A stretch of 64,000 nt of DNA, from positions 744,001 to 808,000 of the forward strand of contig NHNY01000001.1 of assembly GCA_002786065.1 (NCBI GenBank), written 5' to 3'. The DNA comes from Microcyclospora pomicola. Its lineage: Eukaryota; Ascomycota; Dothideomycetes; Capnodiales. Below are positions 1-10,590 of the stretch, piece by piece. Below the pieces are notes generated by a model that saw nothing but the letters and a program-made list of their open reading frames with translations, did not search any database and was not told the DNA's origin. Position 1 is the stretch's first letter. Every line of letters begins with the position of its first letter. Both the position numbers and the translations under genes were made by a program.

Positions 1-56
1 TCAAGTCGAAACATCCGCTCCTTTGGGTCAGGAGTAGTAGGACGCGTGCCAGACAT
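1..56 (-). CDS. possible 5' end of a gene leaving the left edge
   Basis: On the minus strand an ATG at 56 opens a frame of 18 full codons with no stop before the window edge. The start of the peptide reads MSGTRPTTPDPKERMFRL. It begins only 33 bp after the IPK1 stop on the same strand, which is very tight for two separate fungal genes. It could be a real downstream gene or chance. An open stretch this short has little weight. Confidence 0.2.
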   Translation of the reverse strand, partial: MSGTRPTTPDPKERMFRL

Positions 57-88
57 TTCGAATATCACTATCATACTGTATTTCTACA

Positions 89-1153
89 CTACTCCTCTGC
101 CTCACTCAAGTTTGCAGAACTAGCCAACAAGCATAGATTTTCTTCTATCCGGATCGTGACTTCCTCGGTATTGGTATACCAGCCACCATTGATCAGGCTA
201 GACTCTATCTCCCTCCATTTCTCAAATTTCTCCGGATGTTTGAGATCCAAGTCCGCAAGCCTGGCCTCAATGCCGCTTCCACTTTCAGATCTTCTAATGA
301 ACAGGGTACAGTCTCGCAGAGTCATGGCCGTGCACAAGTCTACCAAGCCTTCGCCCTCTTCTGCAGTAGCATCTAGAGCACCATGTCCGCCGAACTGTTG
401 CTGGTAGTAGCGCAGTGCATGTAGGAGAGGCCGAGCATCGTTCGTCAGGAACTCCTGTATATGCTTGTCATCTGTGACACTTTCCGCAGCTCTCCGTCTG
501 ATCTCAACGTCCTCGCTCACGTGCATCAGTGGACAACTACCCTGGGCGTCCGTTGCTGTACGGATCTGCTTAGATGCTCGCAGCGCTCGCAGCGCGCAAG
601 TCCGACAACGTTTGGCTGATCGTGGAGCATTGGTACTTTGTGCTAGCCATTTCGGCTTCAATTGAACGAGCAGATCGTGTCCAACAGGCGTCATGTCCGT
701 GATGAGCAGGCCAAATATCTCCTCGAGAGGAACGAAATCATTCTGACGATGTAAAGGTCGATCTAAAAGTATCGAGAGAGTACTGTTGATCATCTTAGGT
801 AGATCGGAAGATAGTCGCACAAGGTCGAGATTTACAAGATTATCTCTTGGAAAGAGGGGAGCGAACGAATGATTGTACGCTTGGTACTGGTCTTTTGTGG
901 CTGCCGTATGAGACAGGTCCTTCCGGAGACGAAGGAGCTTGTTTTGTATGCTTGAGTATGCTTGGCCAGTAGAGTCATGTGGCACATCCAGCGTAGGCGT
1001 GATCTTGAAGATGAGGTTTGCGCCACCTTCATTCAGATACTCCAATGTACAGGTGCTGCTTGGTATGCCCAATGATGGCGGCGCAGAGCTGAGCAGAGGT
1101 ACATCCGTACCATACGAATAGTGGACAACAATCGGAGTGGGTTGCTTCAGCAT
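89..1153 (-). CDS. IPK1: inositol-pentakisphosphate 2-kinase (IPK1 family)
   Basis: This protein of 354 residues is predicted to phosphorylate inositol pentakisphosphate at the 2 position to make phytate (InsP6), a nuclear/cytosolic signalling step that supports mRNA export in yeast. The family's N-terminal nucleotide-binding strand is visible (EYLNEGGANLIFKI, about residue 40). So are the substrate-lobe block LKPKWLAQS followed by RCRTCALRAL near the middle, and the late DLDLKHPEKFEKW motif that fits the metal/inositol site. The start is the ATG at 1153. The bases just before it (gattgcag) look like a 3' splice site, and a GTGGGT donor lies at 1245, so an 89-bp 5'-UTR intron (1157-1245) is possible. 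The next gene upstream is FRS2 on the same strand. The call rests on motifs only and the overall sequence is divergent. Confidence 0.82.
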   Translation of the reverse strand: MLKQPTPIVVHYSYGTDVPLLSSAPPSLGIPSSTCTLEYLNEGGANLIFKITPTLDVPHDSTGQAYSSIQNKLLRLRKDLSHTAATKDQYQAYNHSFAPLFPRDNLVNLDLVRLSSDLPKMINSTLSILLDRPLHRQNDFVPLEEIFGLLITDMTPVGHDLLVQLKPKWLAQSTNAPRSAKRCRTCALRALRASKQIRTATDAQGSCPLMHVSEDVEIRRRAAESVTDDKHIQEFLTNDARPLLHALRYYQQQFGGHGALDATAEEGEGLVDLCTAMTLRDCTLFIRRSESGSGIEARLADLDLKHPEKFEKWREIESSLINGGWYTNTEEVTIRIEENLCLLASSANLSEAEE

Positions 1154-1552
1154 GATCTGCAATCAGAAAGATGGTGTTTCTTGATCGATTGACTAGATCG
1201 TGGAGCGTTGACGCGCCACTGAGATACAGAGGACTTTGTACCCACCTTATCTATGCTGCATCCCCATTCTGGCACACATTGTGTACGGAGAGAAATCGTC
1301 ACAAAACATACAAAGCATTGGGCAATTGCGCGTGCATCGCATGCACCAAGCAGAGGGCAAAGCTAGAGTCGAGTACGCAAAGAGAAATTAGGAAGCGCAT
1401 AATGAGACCATAACAGAAATATGCACATCAATGTCGTGATGAATGCATCTGGTACGTCAGGATAGCAACACCTATGATCGTCGCTCATGAATCCGTGCAA
1501 GGTCGTCTCCTAACTTGGTCTACAGAATGCATGTAGACCCGCACAGCTCCAT
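1154..1552. other. intergenic, FRS2 3' end to IPK1 5' end
   Basis: This 399-bp spacer separates two minus-strand genes and should hold the FRS2 3' UTR and the IPK1 promoter. Apart from the possible IPK1 leader intron (1157-1245) I see no coding signal. Confidence 0.5.
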
Positions 1553-3203
1553 CTATTTGTCCAGACGCACCGCAGCGTTCGTCTCGATGAAACCCAAATC
1601 AACCTTATGACCAAGAAGCTCTCGAATATTGTTGACACCGTACTTGATCATGGTGGGCCTTTCCAGACTCAGGCCGAAACCATAGACTCTCAAATCAGCT
1701 GGCAGACCCATTGCGAGCAACATCTCCGGCCTGAACATCCCTGAGTTGCCAATCTCGACCCACTTGTTCAAGCCTTTGTGGAACCCAAAGACCTCCATAC
1801 TTGGTTCGGTGTACGGATTGTATGCTGGCTTGAAACGAAGAGGTGAAACACCGATTTTGTTGAAGAAGAGTTGAAGGAAAGCTTGAAGCCCGCCAAGTGT
1901 TAGGCCGTAGTCAGCAATCACGCCTTCGATCTGGTGGAATTCTGCAAGATGCGTAGCGTCGACAGTTTCATTGCGGAAAACACGATCGATGGAGAAGTAG
2001 CGACATGGCCTTGGGTCAGCGGCTAGGCGATGTAGACAGTAGGTAGAGACCGCAGTAGTGTGTGTGCGAAGGACTAGACGCCGTGGCTCAGCGTCGTTAT
2101 AGGGGTAACGGTACCCAATACTACCGAATGCACCATCTTGATGCACAGCGCGGACATTCGCGTAGTATTTCGCGTAATCGAGTTTGCCAGCATTAGACTG
2201 TGCTGATGAGGTAGAAGACTCTTTCTCCATAGCTTCCAGCGCAGCATCAGCTTCCGGATCAGGACCAGGGGGACCGGCCTCTGCAGGATCAGAAACATAG
2301 AAAGTGTCTTGGAGATCCCGAGCAGGGTGTTGTTGGGGTACGAAGAGAGCATCAAAGTTCCAGAAGCCCGAGTCAACGAAACTGTGAAAATCGTCAGTGT
2401 GAGTTTCAGATATGAATAGGAAATGTGACTTGCCGGCCGGTGGGCATCTCGATGAATTCCATATTGAAGAAGATGCGTCTGAACTCCTCGCGCACTTTAT
2501 TCAATGGATGCAGAGCACCGCTGTGCTGTGGCTCTCCCTCAGCATTGAAGTTGTACGGCTTGAAAGTGGCAGTCTTCCAACTCCCATCCTGCAACATCTC
2601 TGCCGTCAAATCTGTCACCTCCACAGGAATCTCCTTTGCCCATTTCGGTCCCTTACGGACTGTGTATGTGATGATCTTTGACGTCGTGACTAGCTTGCGC
2701 TTTTGGTAATCCTTAAGCAGCTTGGGTTCTGGGAAGGAATGTGTCTCTGAGACTTGCTGAAGAAGCTCGCGTGTGTGGTCTGTCACTGTGTCTGCGGTCG
2801 GGACCAAACTGTCGCCATCCTTTTTGATCCACTTGAGCTTGAAGGCATTACCCTGCCCAATCTTCGCCGAGGGGTTTGCTAGAGCTGGGTCCTTCAAGCT
2901 TAATTTTCCGCTCTTCTTCACAACATCCCAAACCTTCCACTCATGACTGCCCTCATCACATATTTGTTGGCCCTCACTCGTCAAGATAACTTCTTCGCTG
3001 TCATTGGTATCGTAGGCCAACATGGCCCTACTGGCCAGCCGGTCGAGTGCGGCTTTGATCTCCGCCTGCGATATTTGGGGGAAGGCATCTTGTGTTTGGA
3101 GCGGGTCTTGTGTTTCTAATGTCTCGAGAATTTCCAGAGTCAGGTCGCGCGAACTGCCATTGGGGTGCACTGGCACTGGCACTGGTCCTCTGGTGCCGGG
3201 CAT
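1553..3203 (-). CDS. FRS2: cytosolic phenylalanyl-tRNA synthetase alpha subunit
   Basis: Class II aminoacyl-tRNA synthetase subunit that charges tRNA-Phe as an alpha2-beta2 enzyme in the cytosol. Exons are 3203..2434 and 2381..1553, giving 532 residues. The N-terminal half carries the winged-helix tRNA-binding region. The catalytic core shows motif 2 ([25 protein letters not shown]) and motif 3 ([15 protein letters not shown]). Joining the exons across 2382-2433 restores the conserved [18 protein letters not shown] segment in frame. This needs a GC donor (CG|GCAAGT), since splicing at the nearby GT breaks the frame. The ATG at 3203 is chosen because the upstream in-frame codon is GTG. Family length and motifs agree well. 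Confidence 0.95.
2382..2433 (-). other. GC-AG intron in FRS2
   Basis: This 52-bp intron has 5' end GCAAGT and 3' end TTTTCACAG. The exon phases fit only with the GC donor: CG+T gives Arg, followed by Phe-Val-Asp-Ser-Gly, which matches the family. GCAAGT is the usual form of the minor GC-AG class. Confidence 0.85.
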
Positions 3204-3570
3204 AGTCACAGAATGTTGGCACGAGTGTAAGTCGTTGACGACGTCAGGTACTCTGGAGAAGCATTCAATTACAACTCATACCTCAGGTGACTTAATTTGT
3301 GCTCTGGTATGACTGTTGCGCTGGAGAATTTGGTGGCACGTGCACCCCCTACGTGAACTCCGCGATATCGAAGCAGAGCTCTACCAGGCCCATTGGAACG
3401 TTCGTCAAGTAAATGCTGCTGGTCGTGACATGTTCACTCTCATGTATCGGGTATGCGAAGTCCCATTATCGACGTGAATGTTTTGATTGCATTTCATTAT
3501 CATCACTGTGAATCTACTACAAGTCGCACATCCATTGTGGCACTTCGGGACACCCACTACACGGTCTCGT
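3204..3570. promoter_or_regulatory. spacer with FRS2 promoter and YNG2 3' region
   Basis: This 367-bp non-coding stretch lies upstream of FRS2. It contains a CACGTG E-box at 3337-3342. No other feature was recognised, and the role of the E-box is an inference. Confidence 0.4.
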
Positions 3571-4895
3571 CTATGCTTTACTGACGACCAGTTGACTCTT
3601 TGGTAGTTTGCGGCAGGTCGGACAGAGCCACTCTCCCTCTGGCGCGCTCTTCACGCCAACGCAATCCCAATGGAACCATTGATACTCACAGTTGTCGTTA
3701 TCACATCCCACCATGTCGCCGAAGGAGCTCTTTTGGCAGTAGCAATATAGCTGGTCGTCATTCTCCTCGTCCTCTTCCTCCGCACTGGCATCTCCACGGC
3801 GGCGTGTATCAGCAGTACCGTCAGCTTGACTGCGCTGTAGAGAAGTCGGCGTTGGAGAAGTAGATTCAGAGTCCTCGTCTGAGACTGAGGCATTTGTACT
3901 AGGAGTAGCCCGATCTCGTGCCAGTTGGCTGCGACGATCTCTGCCCTTCTTAGTTCCCCCCGGAGGTCGCACTCGTTTGCGCGACTGTTGTGAAGGTACA
4001 GGTTTGCGGACTGGTTGTGCGCCTGCCGGAGCTTTCTTCTGACCAGCAGCAGGTCGACCGGGCTGTGCTGAGCCAGCTCGTGAAGTTGCCGAAGCTACAG
4101 GACCTGGAGTACCCGCCTTAGGAGTCCCTGGACCTAGTGAGGACTGGCGCAGATTGCTGGAAGACGTGGGAAGGTTGCCGAGAGTAGGTTGGTTCAAGCG
4201 GCGGCGTTTGTTGCTGGCTTCAGTGCTACCTTCTCTCTGGGCGCGTGGAACGACCGGTGGGGTTTGTGCTCCGCTATTCCGCGCGCTTGCCGCCGCCGCA
4301 GCCATTCGCAATTGAGCGGCGTTCGCGATGTTGGCGATTCCTCCTGTGCTTCCTATGTTGCCACTAACGGCTTGCAAGGGCCCACTAGCTGAGATAGTAG
4401 GACCTGTGCCTGCGGGCGTGCTAGCCCCAGTCCCAGTGCCACTGAGTAGACTTGGCCCATCCCAATTCATGGGAAACTCTTCTCGAGCACCCAAACTTCG
4501 TAAGCCTACGTCCAGTCGTTTGATCTGTCGTTCAAGCACAATGAGCGCTTTCTCAGAAAGCCCGCATTTCTCAGCCTGTAGAATTTCGCATTTGTCGTAA
4601 CAATTCTTGACAGTCTCGGAAAAGGCGTCTTCCTTGGGATTCAGGACATGGCCGCCGTTCAGTCGAACCCACTTCTGTAGCTGTGTATCACGTTTGCTGA
4701 TTTCGTCCTTGAATGCCAGTATCTGAGCGTCTTTGGCCTGGATTTCTTCGAGCAAGTGAGTGACTTCTGCCGGTGTGTTGGCCACTTCCCAAAAACGTCA
4801 GCTCAGTAGCAATCATATAAGCTCAAGTTTCACTCACCATCATGAACGAACTGCTCCAGTACAGAGGCGGCGTCTTCAGGCGCCGCCAGACTCAT
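3571..4895 (-). CDS. ING-family PHD protein, Yng2-like NuA4 subunit
   Basis: Predicted histone-acetyltransferase complex subunit that reads H3K4 methylation through a PHD finger. Exons are 4895..4838 and 4784..3571 (423 residues), with a 53-bp intron (GTGAGT...GGGAAG). The N-terminal ING helix region starts MSLAAPEDAASVLEQFVHD and continues DVANTPAEVTHLLEEIQAKD, which matches yeast Yng2 better than Pho23 or Yng1. A long low-complexity Ser/Thr/Pro/Gly-rich linker with basic patches follows (about residues 130-330). The C-terminal PHD finger reads YCYCQKSSFGDMVGC, then WFHWDCVGV and WLCPTC. It is transcribed divergently from the Hos2-type deacetylase, with 350 bp between start codons. The paralogue call is an inference from the N-terminal block. 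Confidence 0.88.
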
Positions 4896-5245
4896 GATGT
4901 TAGGCGATGAGACTCAAATCTACACGAGACAGTTGGGATATATCAGCAGATGTGAAGGATGTTCGTCTCGTAATCTGACAGCAAGCACAAATTTGATGAA
5001 AAGTTTATGCTTGTCGCGTTCTTGATGGAAGTCGATTGCTTGCCTGGCACTTGGAGATGGGATAAGGTAGCATGAATGCTGACTAAAGGGTCTTAGACGA
5101 CGGACAGCCGCGAAACTCAGCGGCTGTCCACATGAAGCGACTAGGCACTCTAGGACTTGGGCTACGCGCTTTGTTAGCTCAAACATTAGCAATTGCTGCG
5201 GACCACCTCGCAAACGTTTGACGCGAGGGCTATCAACATGTCACA
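4896..5245. promoter_or_regulatory. divergent promoter YNG2 / HOS2
   Basis: These 350 bp separate the two start codons and must contain both promoters and 5' UTRs. I recognise no specific operator by eye. Confidence 0.6.
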
Positions 5246-6856
5246 ATGGCCAACAATCATATCCCTCGTGCCGATATTCATGGCTCGGTAGTCCAGCAAT
5301 GGTCTCACCCACATTCACCCAGCAACGTCTCCGTGCGCACTGGGTCAGGAACCCCTCCACAGTACCAGAATGGTCAGGATCATTCCACGAACCAAACACT
5401 AGCGACGCCTCCCTGGAGCGAAGACGATGAGAGATTATGGCGCGATCAGGAGCTGAATCGCAAGATCATGGAGCAAGTTGAAGAGAATGGTATCACTAGA
5501 CCGAAGGGCCATAAAGTATCTTTCCACTACAACAGCCGTGTCGAGGACATGCACTTTGGAAAAACGCACCCGATGAAGCCATGGCGCTTGATGTTGACGA
5601 AGCATCTTGTGCTGGGATTCGGTTTGCAGTATGCGATGGACACGTACGAGGCAGTCTCTGCTGAAAAGGATCAGGTGTGCCGATTTCACGATCCGGAATA
5701 TGTCGAATTTCTATCCAAAGTTAGCCCAGAAACCTTCAACGAGCTGCGAGTACAACACCCTTACCGTGATCATGTTCCTAAGCAGACCGAGCACGACGTG
5801 ATCGAGTTGGGCCCGTTCAATTTGTCTACCAGCCCGGGAGCGGATTGCCCAGTCTTCGATGGCATGAGCACCTACCTCTTTCTATATACTGGAGCCACGC
5901 TCGCAGCCACCGACCAGCTCATTTCAGGACAGAGTGATATAGCAATAAACTGGTCTGGAGGTCTACATCATGCTCATAGAGCAGAAGCATCAGGATTCTG
6001 TTACATCAATGATATCGTCCTTTCAATACTCGAGATGCTTCGGGTCTATGCTCGAGTCCTGTATATCGACATTGATGTGCATCACGGAGACGGCGTTGAG
6101 GAGGCTTTTCAACGACAACCACGTGTCATGACCTTAAGCTACCACCGCTACGGGCCATATGACGAGACTGGCCACAAGTTCTTCCCAGGTACGGGAGATG
6201 TCACCGACGTTGGCTTACGCGGCACAAGTGGGGAGCACTTCGCTCTGAATGTACCTATCCCCTCTGGAATCGCGGACGCACAGTATAAAAACCTCTTTGA
6301 GTCTGTCACGGGCAATGCTATCGATTCCTTTCACCCAAGCGCCATTGTTCTTCAATGCGGAGCAGACTCACTCGGCGGAGACCGGTTGGGTCAATTCAAC
6401 ATCAATATCAAGCAGCATGGCGAATGTGTTGCCTATGTGAAGAGAAAAGGTCTTCCCCTCCTTCTTCTAGGTGGCGGCGGTTACACTGCTCGAAACGTTG
6501 CACGTGCTTGGTGCCATGAAACTGCACTCGCAACGGAGAATACACTTCCAGATCGTATTCCGACCGACATCATCCCACGACCAGAGGCGTTCACCGGACG
6601 GGCGCACGGCGACTCGAAAATGTATCCTACCTTCACCCGCACACATGCCAACGAATGCAAAGACGCTGATTTAGAGCTCATCATCAAGAAGCTAGATCAC
6701 GAGCTGAAGTACGTGAGGAATAGTCCTTGGGTACAGATGGACCAGCTCCCCATGGAGCATCGCATGGAAGCGATCGTACAGGAGCAGGATGACATTCTGG
6801 AACGCGATCGAAGGGCCAGAGAAAGGAATCCTGCAGGCAGGGGCGAGCTGCGGTAG
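5246..6856 (+). CDS. class I histone deacetylase, Hos2/HosA type
   Basis: Zinc-dependent lysine deacetylase of 536 residues, intronless. It probably acts in the nucleus as the catalytic subunit of a Set3-type complex. Visible class I landmarks are HKVSFHYNSRVEDMHFGKTHPMKP, the paired catalytic histidines in WSGGLHHAHRAEASGFCYINDI, the zinc-ligand motif DIDVHHGDGVEEAF, a second metal ligand in CGADSLGGDRLG, and the C-terminal GGGGYTARNVARAW with the catalytic Tyr. The family usually has AKK after the histidine pair; here it is AHR. A roughly 90-residue disordered N-terminal extension precedes the catalytic domain. The HYNSRVEDMHFGKTHPMKPWR block favours Hos2 over Rpd3, which is known for these families. 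It shares its promoter region with the Yng2-like gene. Confidence 0.93.
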   Translation: MANNHIPRADIHGSVVQQWSHPHSPSNVSVRTGSGTPPQYQNGQDHSTNQTLATPPWSEDDERLWRDQELNRKIMEQVEENGITRPKGHKVSFHYNSRVEDMHFGKTHPMKPWRLMLTKHLVLGFGLQYAMDTYEAVSAEKDQVCRFHDPEYVEFLSKVSPETFNELRVQHPYRDHVPKQTEHDVIELGPFNLSTSPGADCPVFDGMSTYLFLYTGATLAATDQLISGQSDIAINWSGGLHHAHRAEASGFCYINDIVLSILEMLRVYARVLYIDIDVHHGDGVEEAFQRQPRVMTLSYHRYGPYDETGHKFFPGTGDVTDVGLRGTSGEHFALNVPIPSGIADAQYKNLFESVTGNAIDSFHPSAIVLQCGADSLGGDRLGQFNINIKQHGECVAYVKRKGLPLLLLGGGGYTARNVARAWCHETALATENTLPDRIPTDIIPRPEAFTGRAHGDSKMYPTFTRTHANECKDADLELIIKKLDHELKYVRNSPWVQMDQLPMEHRMEAIVQEQDDILERDRRARERNPAGRGELR

Positions 6857-7220
6857 GGCTTGTATACCGCTTGGTCTGTTTTGTGTTACTCAATCTTTAG
6901 CGAGGCGCTCAAAGGCGTATTAAAAATGGTCATGGTGTTCACGGTGAACATATTTTGTTGAGACGCGCTGTGTCGTCGTGCTTCTCGTCTCTGCAGTTCA
7001 CAATGGCAAACTGTACGTTGTTACCTGTTACAGTACCTTATGGATGCAAGGATTGGTGTTGCAGGCTTGCAGCGCATTCATAAAGGAGCTCATGGTCCAG
7101 TCGTTCGCATGAATTTTGTCGAGCCTCAGGCAGAACACGGACTTGCATAACAGTCTCGACACCTCGCATGTCATGTAAGGTAAAGTAAGGTAGGCATGTA
7201 TTGTTTAATCCACGCCAAAC
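6857..7220. other. intergenic spacer HOS2 to F-box gene
   Basis: 364 bp between two plus-strand genes. It ends with a short AGGTA-rich run (7174-7195, GTAAGGTAAAGTAAGGTAGG) similar to other intergenic TACCTA/TAGGTA motifs in the window. No gene is seen. Confidence 0.4.
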
Positions 7221-8895
7221 ATGTCTTTCAATCTCTTCGACCTACCCACCGAGCTGGTCAGCTACATCATCGAGCATGTTGAAGATCGTAAAACTCTCAG
7301 ATCGCTTGTCTTGACCTGTAAGACCGTACAGGCTCTCGCAGAGCCTTGTCTCTATCGCCACCACTTTCTTCGGACTGGTTGTGAAGTCAAGACCCTCCTC
7401 CGCGCCTTACAGATACGGCCGTTGCGTGGTAAAGCGGTGTATAGTCTTGATGCACGGTGTGAGTTTGGAGAAGAACGTGGCGTCGAATATATCGGACAGA
7501 TTCTGAAGGTCTGTCCAAACCTACGCGATCTGACCATCGAAAGCCCGTACTGCAATGAAGAACGATGGACGCATTATAAAGGGACATGGTGGACCCATAT
7601 GCTCGATCAATGGATGAAACCGCTCTTCCAAGCGACGCCGTTGAGTGGTCCTGATTTATCCAGCACGACCCGACCATTACAGAGTCTGGCCAAGCGTAAG
7701 TCGGTGTCATCGTCTGGCAACTACTTCTATCGTTGGGAATGCTTCTGACGTATGTACAGTTACACTGCATTTGAACGGCATCGGGGGTCATGAATTCTGG
7801 CACGCTGCAGGTTCCTATGCGTGCATCTTTGCCCACCCCAGTTTACAAGTGCTTCATATCTCATCCGCGAGTCTAGCTGACGATGCTTTGGAACTGGTCG
7901 CGGCTGAGATTCGGACGCCCCTGAAGTCCTTGATCTTCGACCAATGCAACATAACTCACAAGAGCCTCGAGAGAGTTCTCGCCATTCCGCGATCTTTGGA
8001 AACTTTGTGGATCGGTAAGTGATTCAAGCACGCGACACTGCATGAGAAGTCTGACAAGTACGAAGGCGAGGTTAAAGGAGGCGAAATACCAACTCCAGTG
8101 TCACAAGTATACAACAACCTACTCGATCTAGATCCTTCAGCCTTCGAGTGCGCAATTGCTCAACAACGGCACTCCCTGACATCATTGTACTATGCTCCAG
8201 CTTCCTGCTTTGCATTAGACCGGCACATGCAAGCAGAGCGGCATCAAGGTCACTGGATGGACCTTTCAAAGTTCTCTCAGCTAGAATCGATCTTCATAGG
8301 AGCACATAGCTACCACTTGATCAAGGCAATGACGTCGAAGTCGACAGGACCGAAAGCCTTGAGAAACCTCAAGATACGCGGCTCCACTCTCCTCGCACCA
8401 TCACCTAACCAGCTTCCTTTCCCCGCTAGCCATGCTGAAGTATGGCCAGACTATGTCTCCAGTGTTGCGGAAGCACTCCCATCACTTTCGAGGTTCGAAA
8501 TGGTCTTCGGCCGCGGTCATCTTGACTATACCGCGGCCCTGCCTGAAGATCAGGTCAAAGCCATCGACACTGCAAACAAGACATTGCAAGCCCACGGCAG
8601 CAAGCTGACAGTATCGTTGGTACATCCATACAATCGATGGGTCCCGCCAATCCTCTACGGTGAATGTGAGCCTGATGCGCTGCCAGTCTTCGAGACTGAC
8701 AAGGGCTTCCTCTGGAAACCACTGACTCCACGCGAGATTGATCCATTGAGTGAACTGGACGACGATCTTGACTGGCCTGATGGTGAAGACTCGTCCGATT
8801 GGGAGGACAGTGATGACGAGAATGCTGACGAGGATGCGGAAGAAGATGCGGACGACGAAACGGACGAAGAAGCAGAAGAGTGGTCAAGTGTTTAG
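7221..8895 (+). CDS. F-box protein with acidic C-terminal tail
   Basis: Likely substrate adaptor of an SCF ubiquitin ligase. Exons are 7221-7695, 7760-8014 and 8066-8895 (519 residues). Both introns are short (64 and 51 bp) with GTAAGT donors, and all phases agree. The N-terminus has a compact F-box: FDLPTELVSYIIEHVEDRKTLRSLVLTCKTV (residues about 5-40). The middle resembles irregular leucine-rich repeats (VCPNLRDLTIE, LQVLHISSASLADDALELV). The last roughly 45 residues are almost entirely Asp/Glu. The substrate is unknown. Fungal F-box proteins of this sort are numerous and fast evolving, so nothing more specific can be said. Confidence 0.8.
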
Positions 8896-9132
8896 AAGGG
8901 GGCACCTGATTAAAATTATATGCAGATGTTACTTTCAAACGGTGGGACGTCTGTACATTGCAGGTACACTATCGGTCGCCTGCGGTACCAATGCTTGTGC
9001 AGTCCTTAGACATGACACACATCATTCGATTTTTCGATTTCGTACTGTCGTTATTCTCAACGGATCAAGACTCGGCCACTTCCCCTCATCTGTTCCCACT
9101 CCCTACCGCTATCGTGGATTGTTACTAAGCCC

Positions 9133-10590
9133 TCAGTAACTACGAGGGAGGCCCAGCGCCTTCTCGCCGATGAAATTCATGATCATTTCCTGAATAGCAC
9201 ATCAGTAACGTTCCACGTGAGAGTTATACTGTGACCGCACGTCGCTTGCCAGAGATGACCATAAAGTGGAAGTACTTACTCGGCTGACAGGTGCAATCCT
9301 CGGCACGAAACACTCTCTCAGATATCTCTCCACGTGGTACTCAGCAGCATACCCCATCCCTCCCATACTCATCACGCTCGTCTCGCACGCCTTGAACGCC
9401 GCTTCTGCAGCTAGATACTTGGCGGAATTACACGCTATACCAATCGCGTGCTGTGTGATGCTGGAATCGTACTGCGGATTGGCAGGATTGGACTTATCGT
9501 AGAGTCGGGCGGCGTGGTACGTCGCTAGCTTGGCAGCTTCCAGATGCATGAAGGCGGTCGCCAGCGGATGTTGAATGGCTTGGTTCTGGCCGATGGGTCG
9601 ACCGAACACAACGCGCTCTTTGGCATATTGTGTCGCCTTCTTGAGCGAGATGTAGCCGAGGCCAAGAGCTTCGCCGGCAAGCAGACATCTTTCAGCATTC
9701 ATGCCGTGCAGGATGATCTTGAAGCCTTGGCCCTCCTCGCCGACAAGTGAGTCCGCTGGGATGTGGTAATTGTCGAAGAATACCTGGTTCGCGTCAACGG
9801 CACGGCCACCCATTTTCTTGATGCGCTTTGCTTCAAGTCCAGGTTGTGAAGTATCGAAGTCGATGTAGAACATGCTCAACCCTTCTGACGGCCTCTTGAC
9901 ATCCTCCAGAGGCGTGGTCCGCGCAAGCAGAACCATTTTCGTCGCCACTTGTGCAGAAGAGATCCAAATCTTTTGTCCAGATACCTTGTAGGATCCATCG
10001 GACTGCTTTGTTGCTGTCGTCTTGAGCTTGAGCGTTTCCAAACCCGTGTTGGGTTCTGTAACGCCGAAGCAGGTCCGCCATTCACCAGAGATGATCTTGC
10101 GCAGAAACCGGTCTCGCTGATCTTCAGAAGCGAACTTGGCTACAGGCTGCGTGGCGTATACATTGGCGTGGATGCTTTGAGCACCTGCCAGACCAGCGCC
10201 ACTTTCAGCAATGGTCTGCAGCATCATAGTGGCTTCGCTAATCCCGAGTCCTGAGCCTCCGAGATCCTCTGGAAGAGCAATGCCAATCCAGCCGTCCTTC
10301 GCCAACGCGGCGTGTAGTTCATGGGGATAAGTCTCGGTCTGATCATGTTCCATCCAGTACTCATCCGGGAAATTCTCGCAGATTTTGAAGATGGCTTCTC
10401 GGACAGTGAGTTGTTCATCTGTAAATCCGGACGTCTCCATCATCCGCCGGAGAGGCGTAGACGAGAAAGCCCGAGAACCATATGATGATCGTGTCCTCCA
10501 TGGTGCTATGTGTGATGATGTGGAAAGGAAAAAATGTTGTGCAGCGAGGTACCGAAACGGAAGTAATCGTCTGGACATATTGGAAATCAT
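9133..10590 (-). CDS. mitochondrial acyl-CoA dehydrogenase
   Basis: FAD-dependent dehydrogenase that introduces a trans double bond into acyl-CoA, acting in beta-oxidation or branched-chain amino-acid breakdown. Exons are 10590..9280 and 9189..9133 (455 residues). The 90-bp intron (GTAAGT...ATTCAG) is needed to replace a nonsense tail with EMIMNFIGEKALGLPRSY, the expected end. The first roughly 45 residues are Arg/Ser-rich without acid (MISNMSRRLLPFRY...AFSSTPLRR), a mitochondrial presequence. The fold is visible through GWIGIALPEDLGGSGLGISE, the FAD/substrate motif GVTEPNTGLETLKLKTTA, the R-containing loop KERVVFGRPIGQNQAIQHPLA, and GGMGYAAEYHVERYLREC. The exact acyl substrate cannot be read from the sequence. 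Confidence 0.92.
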
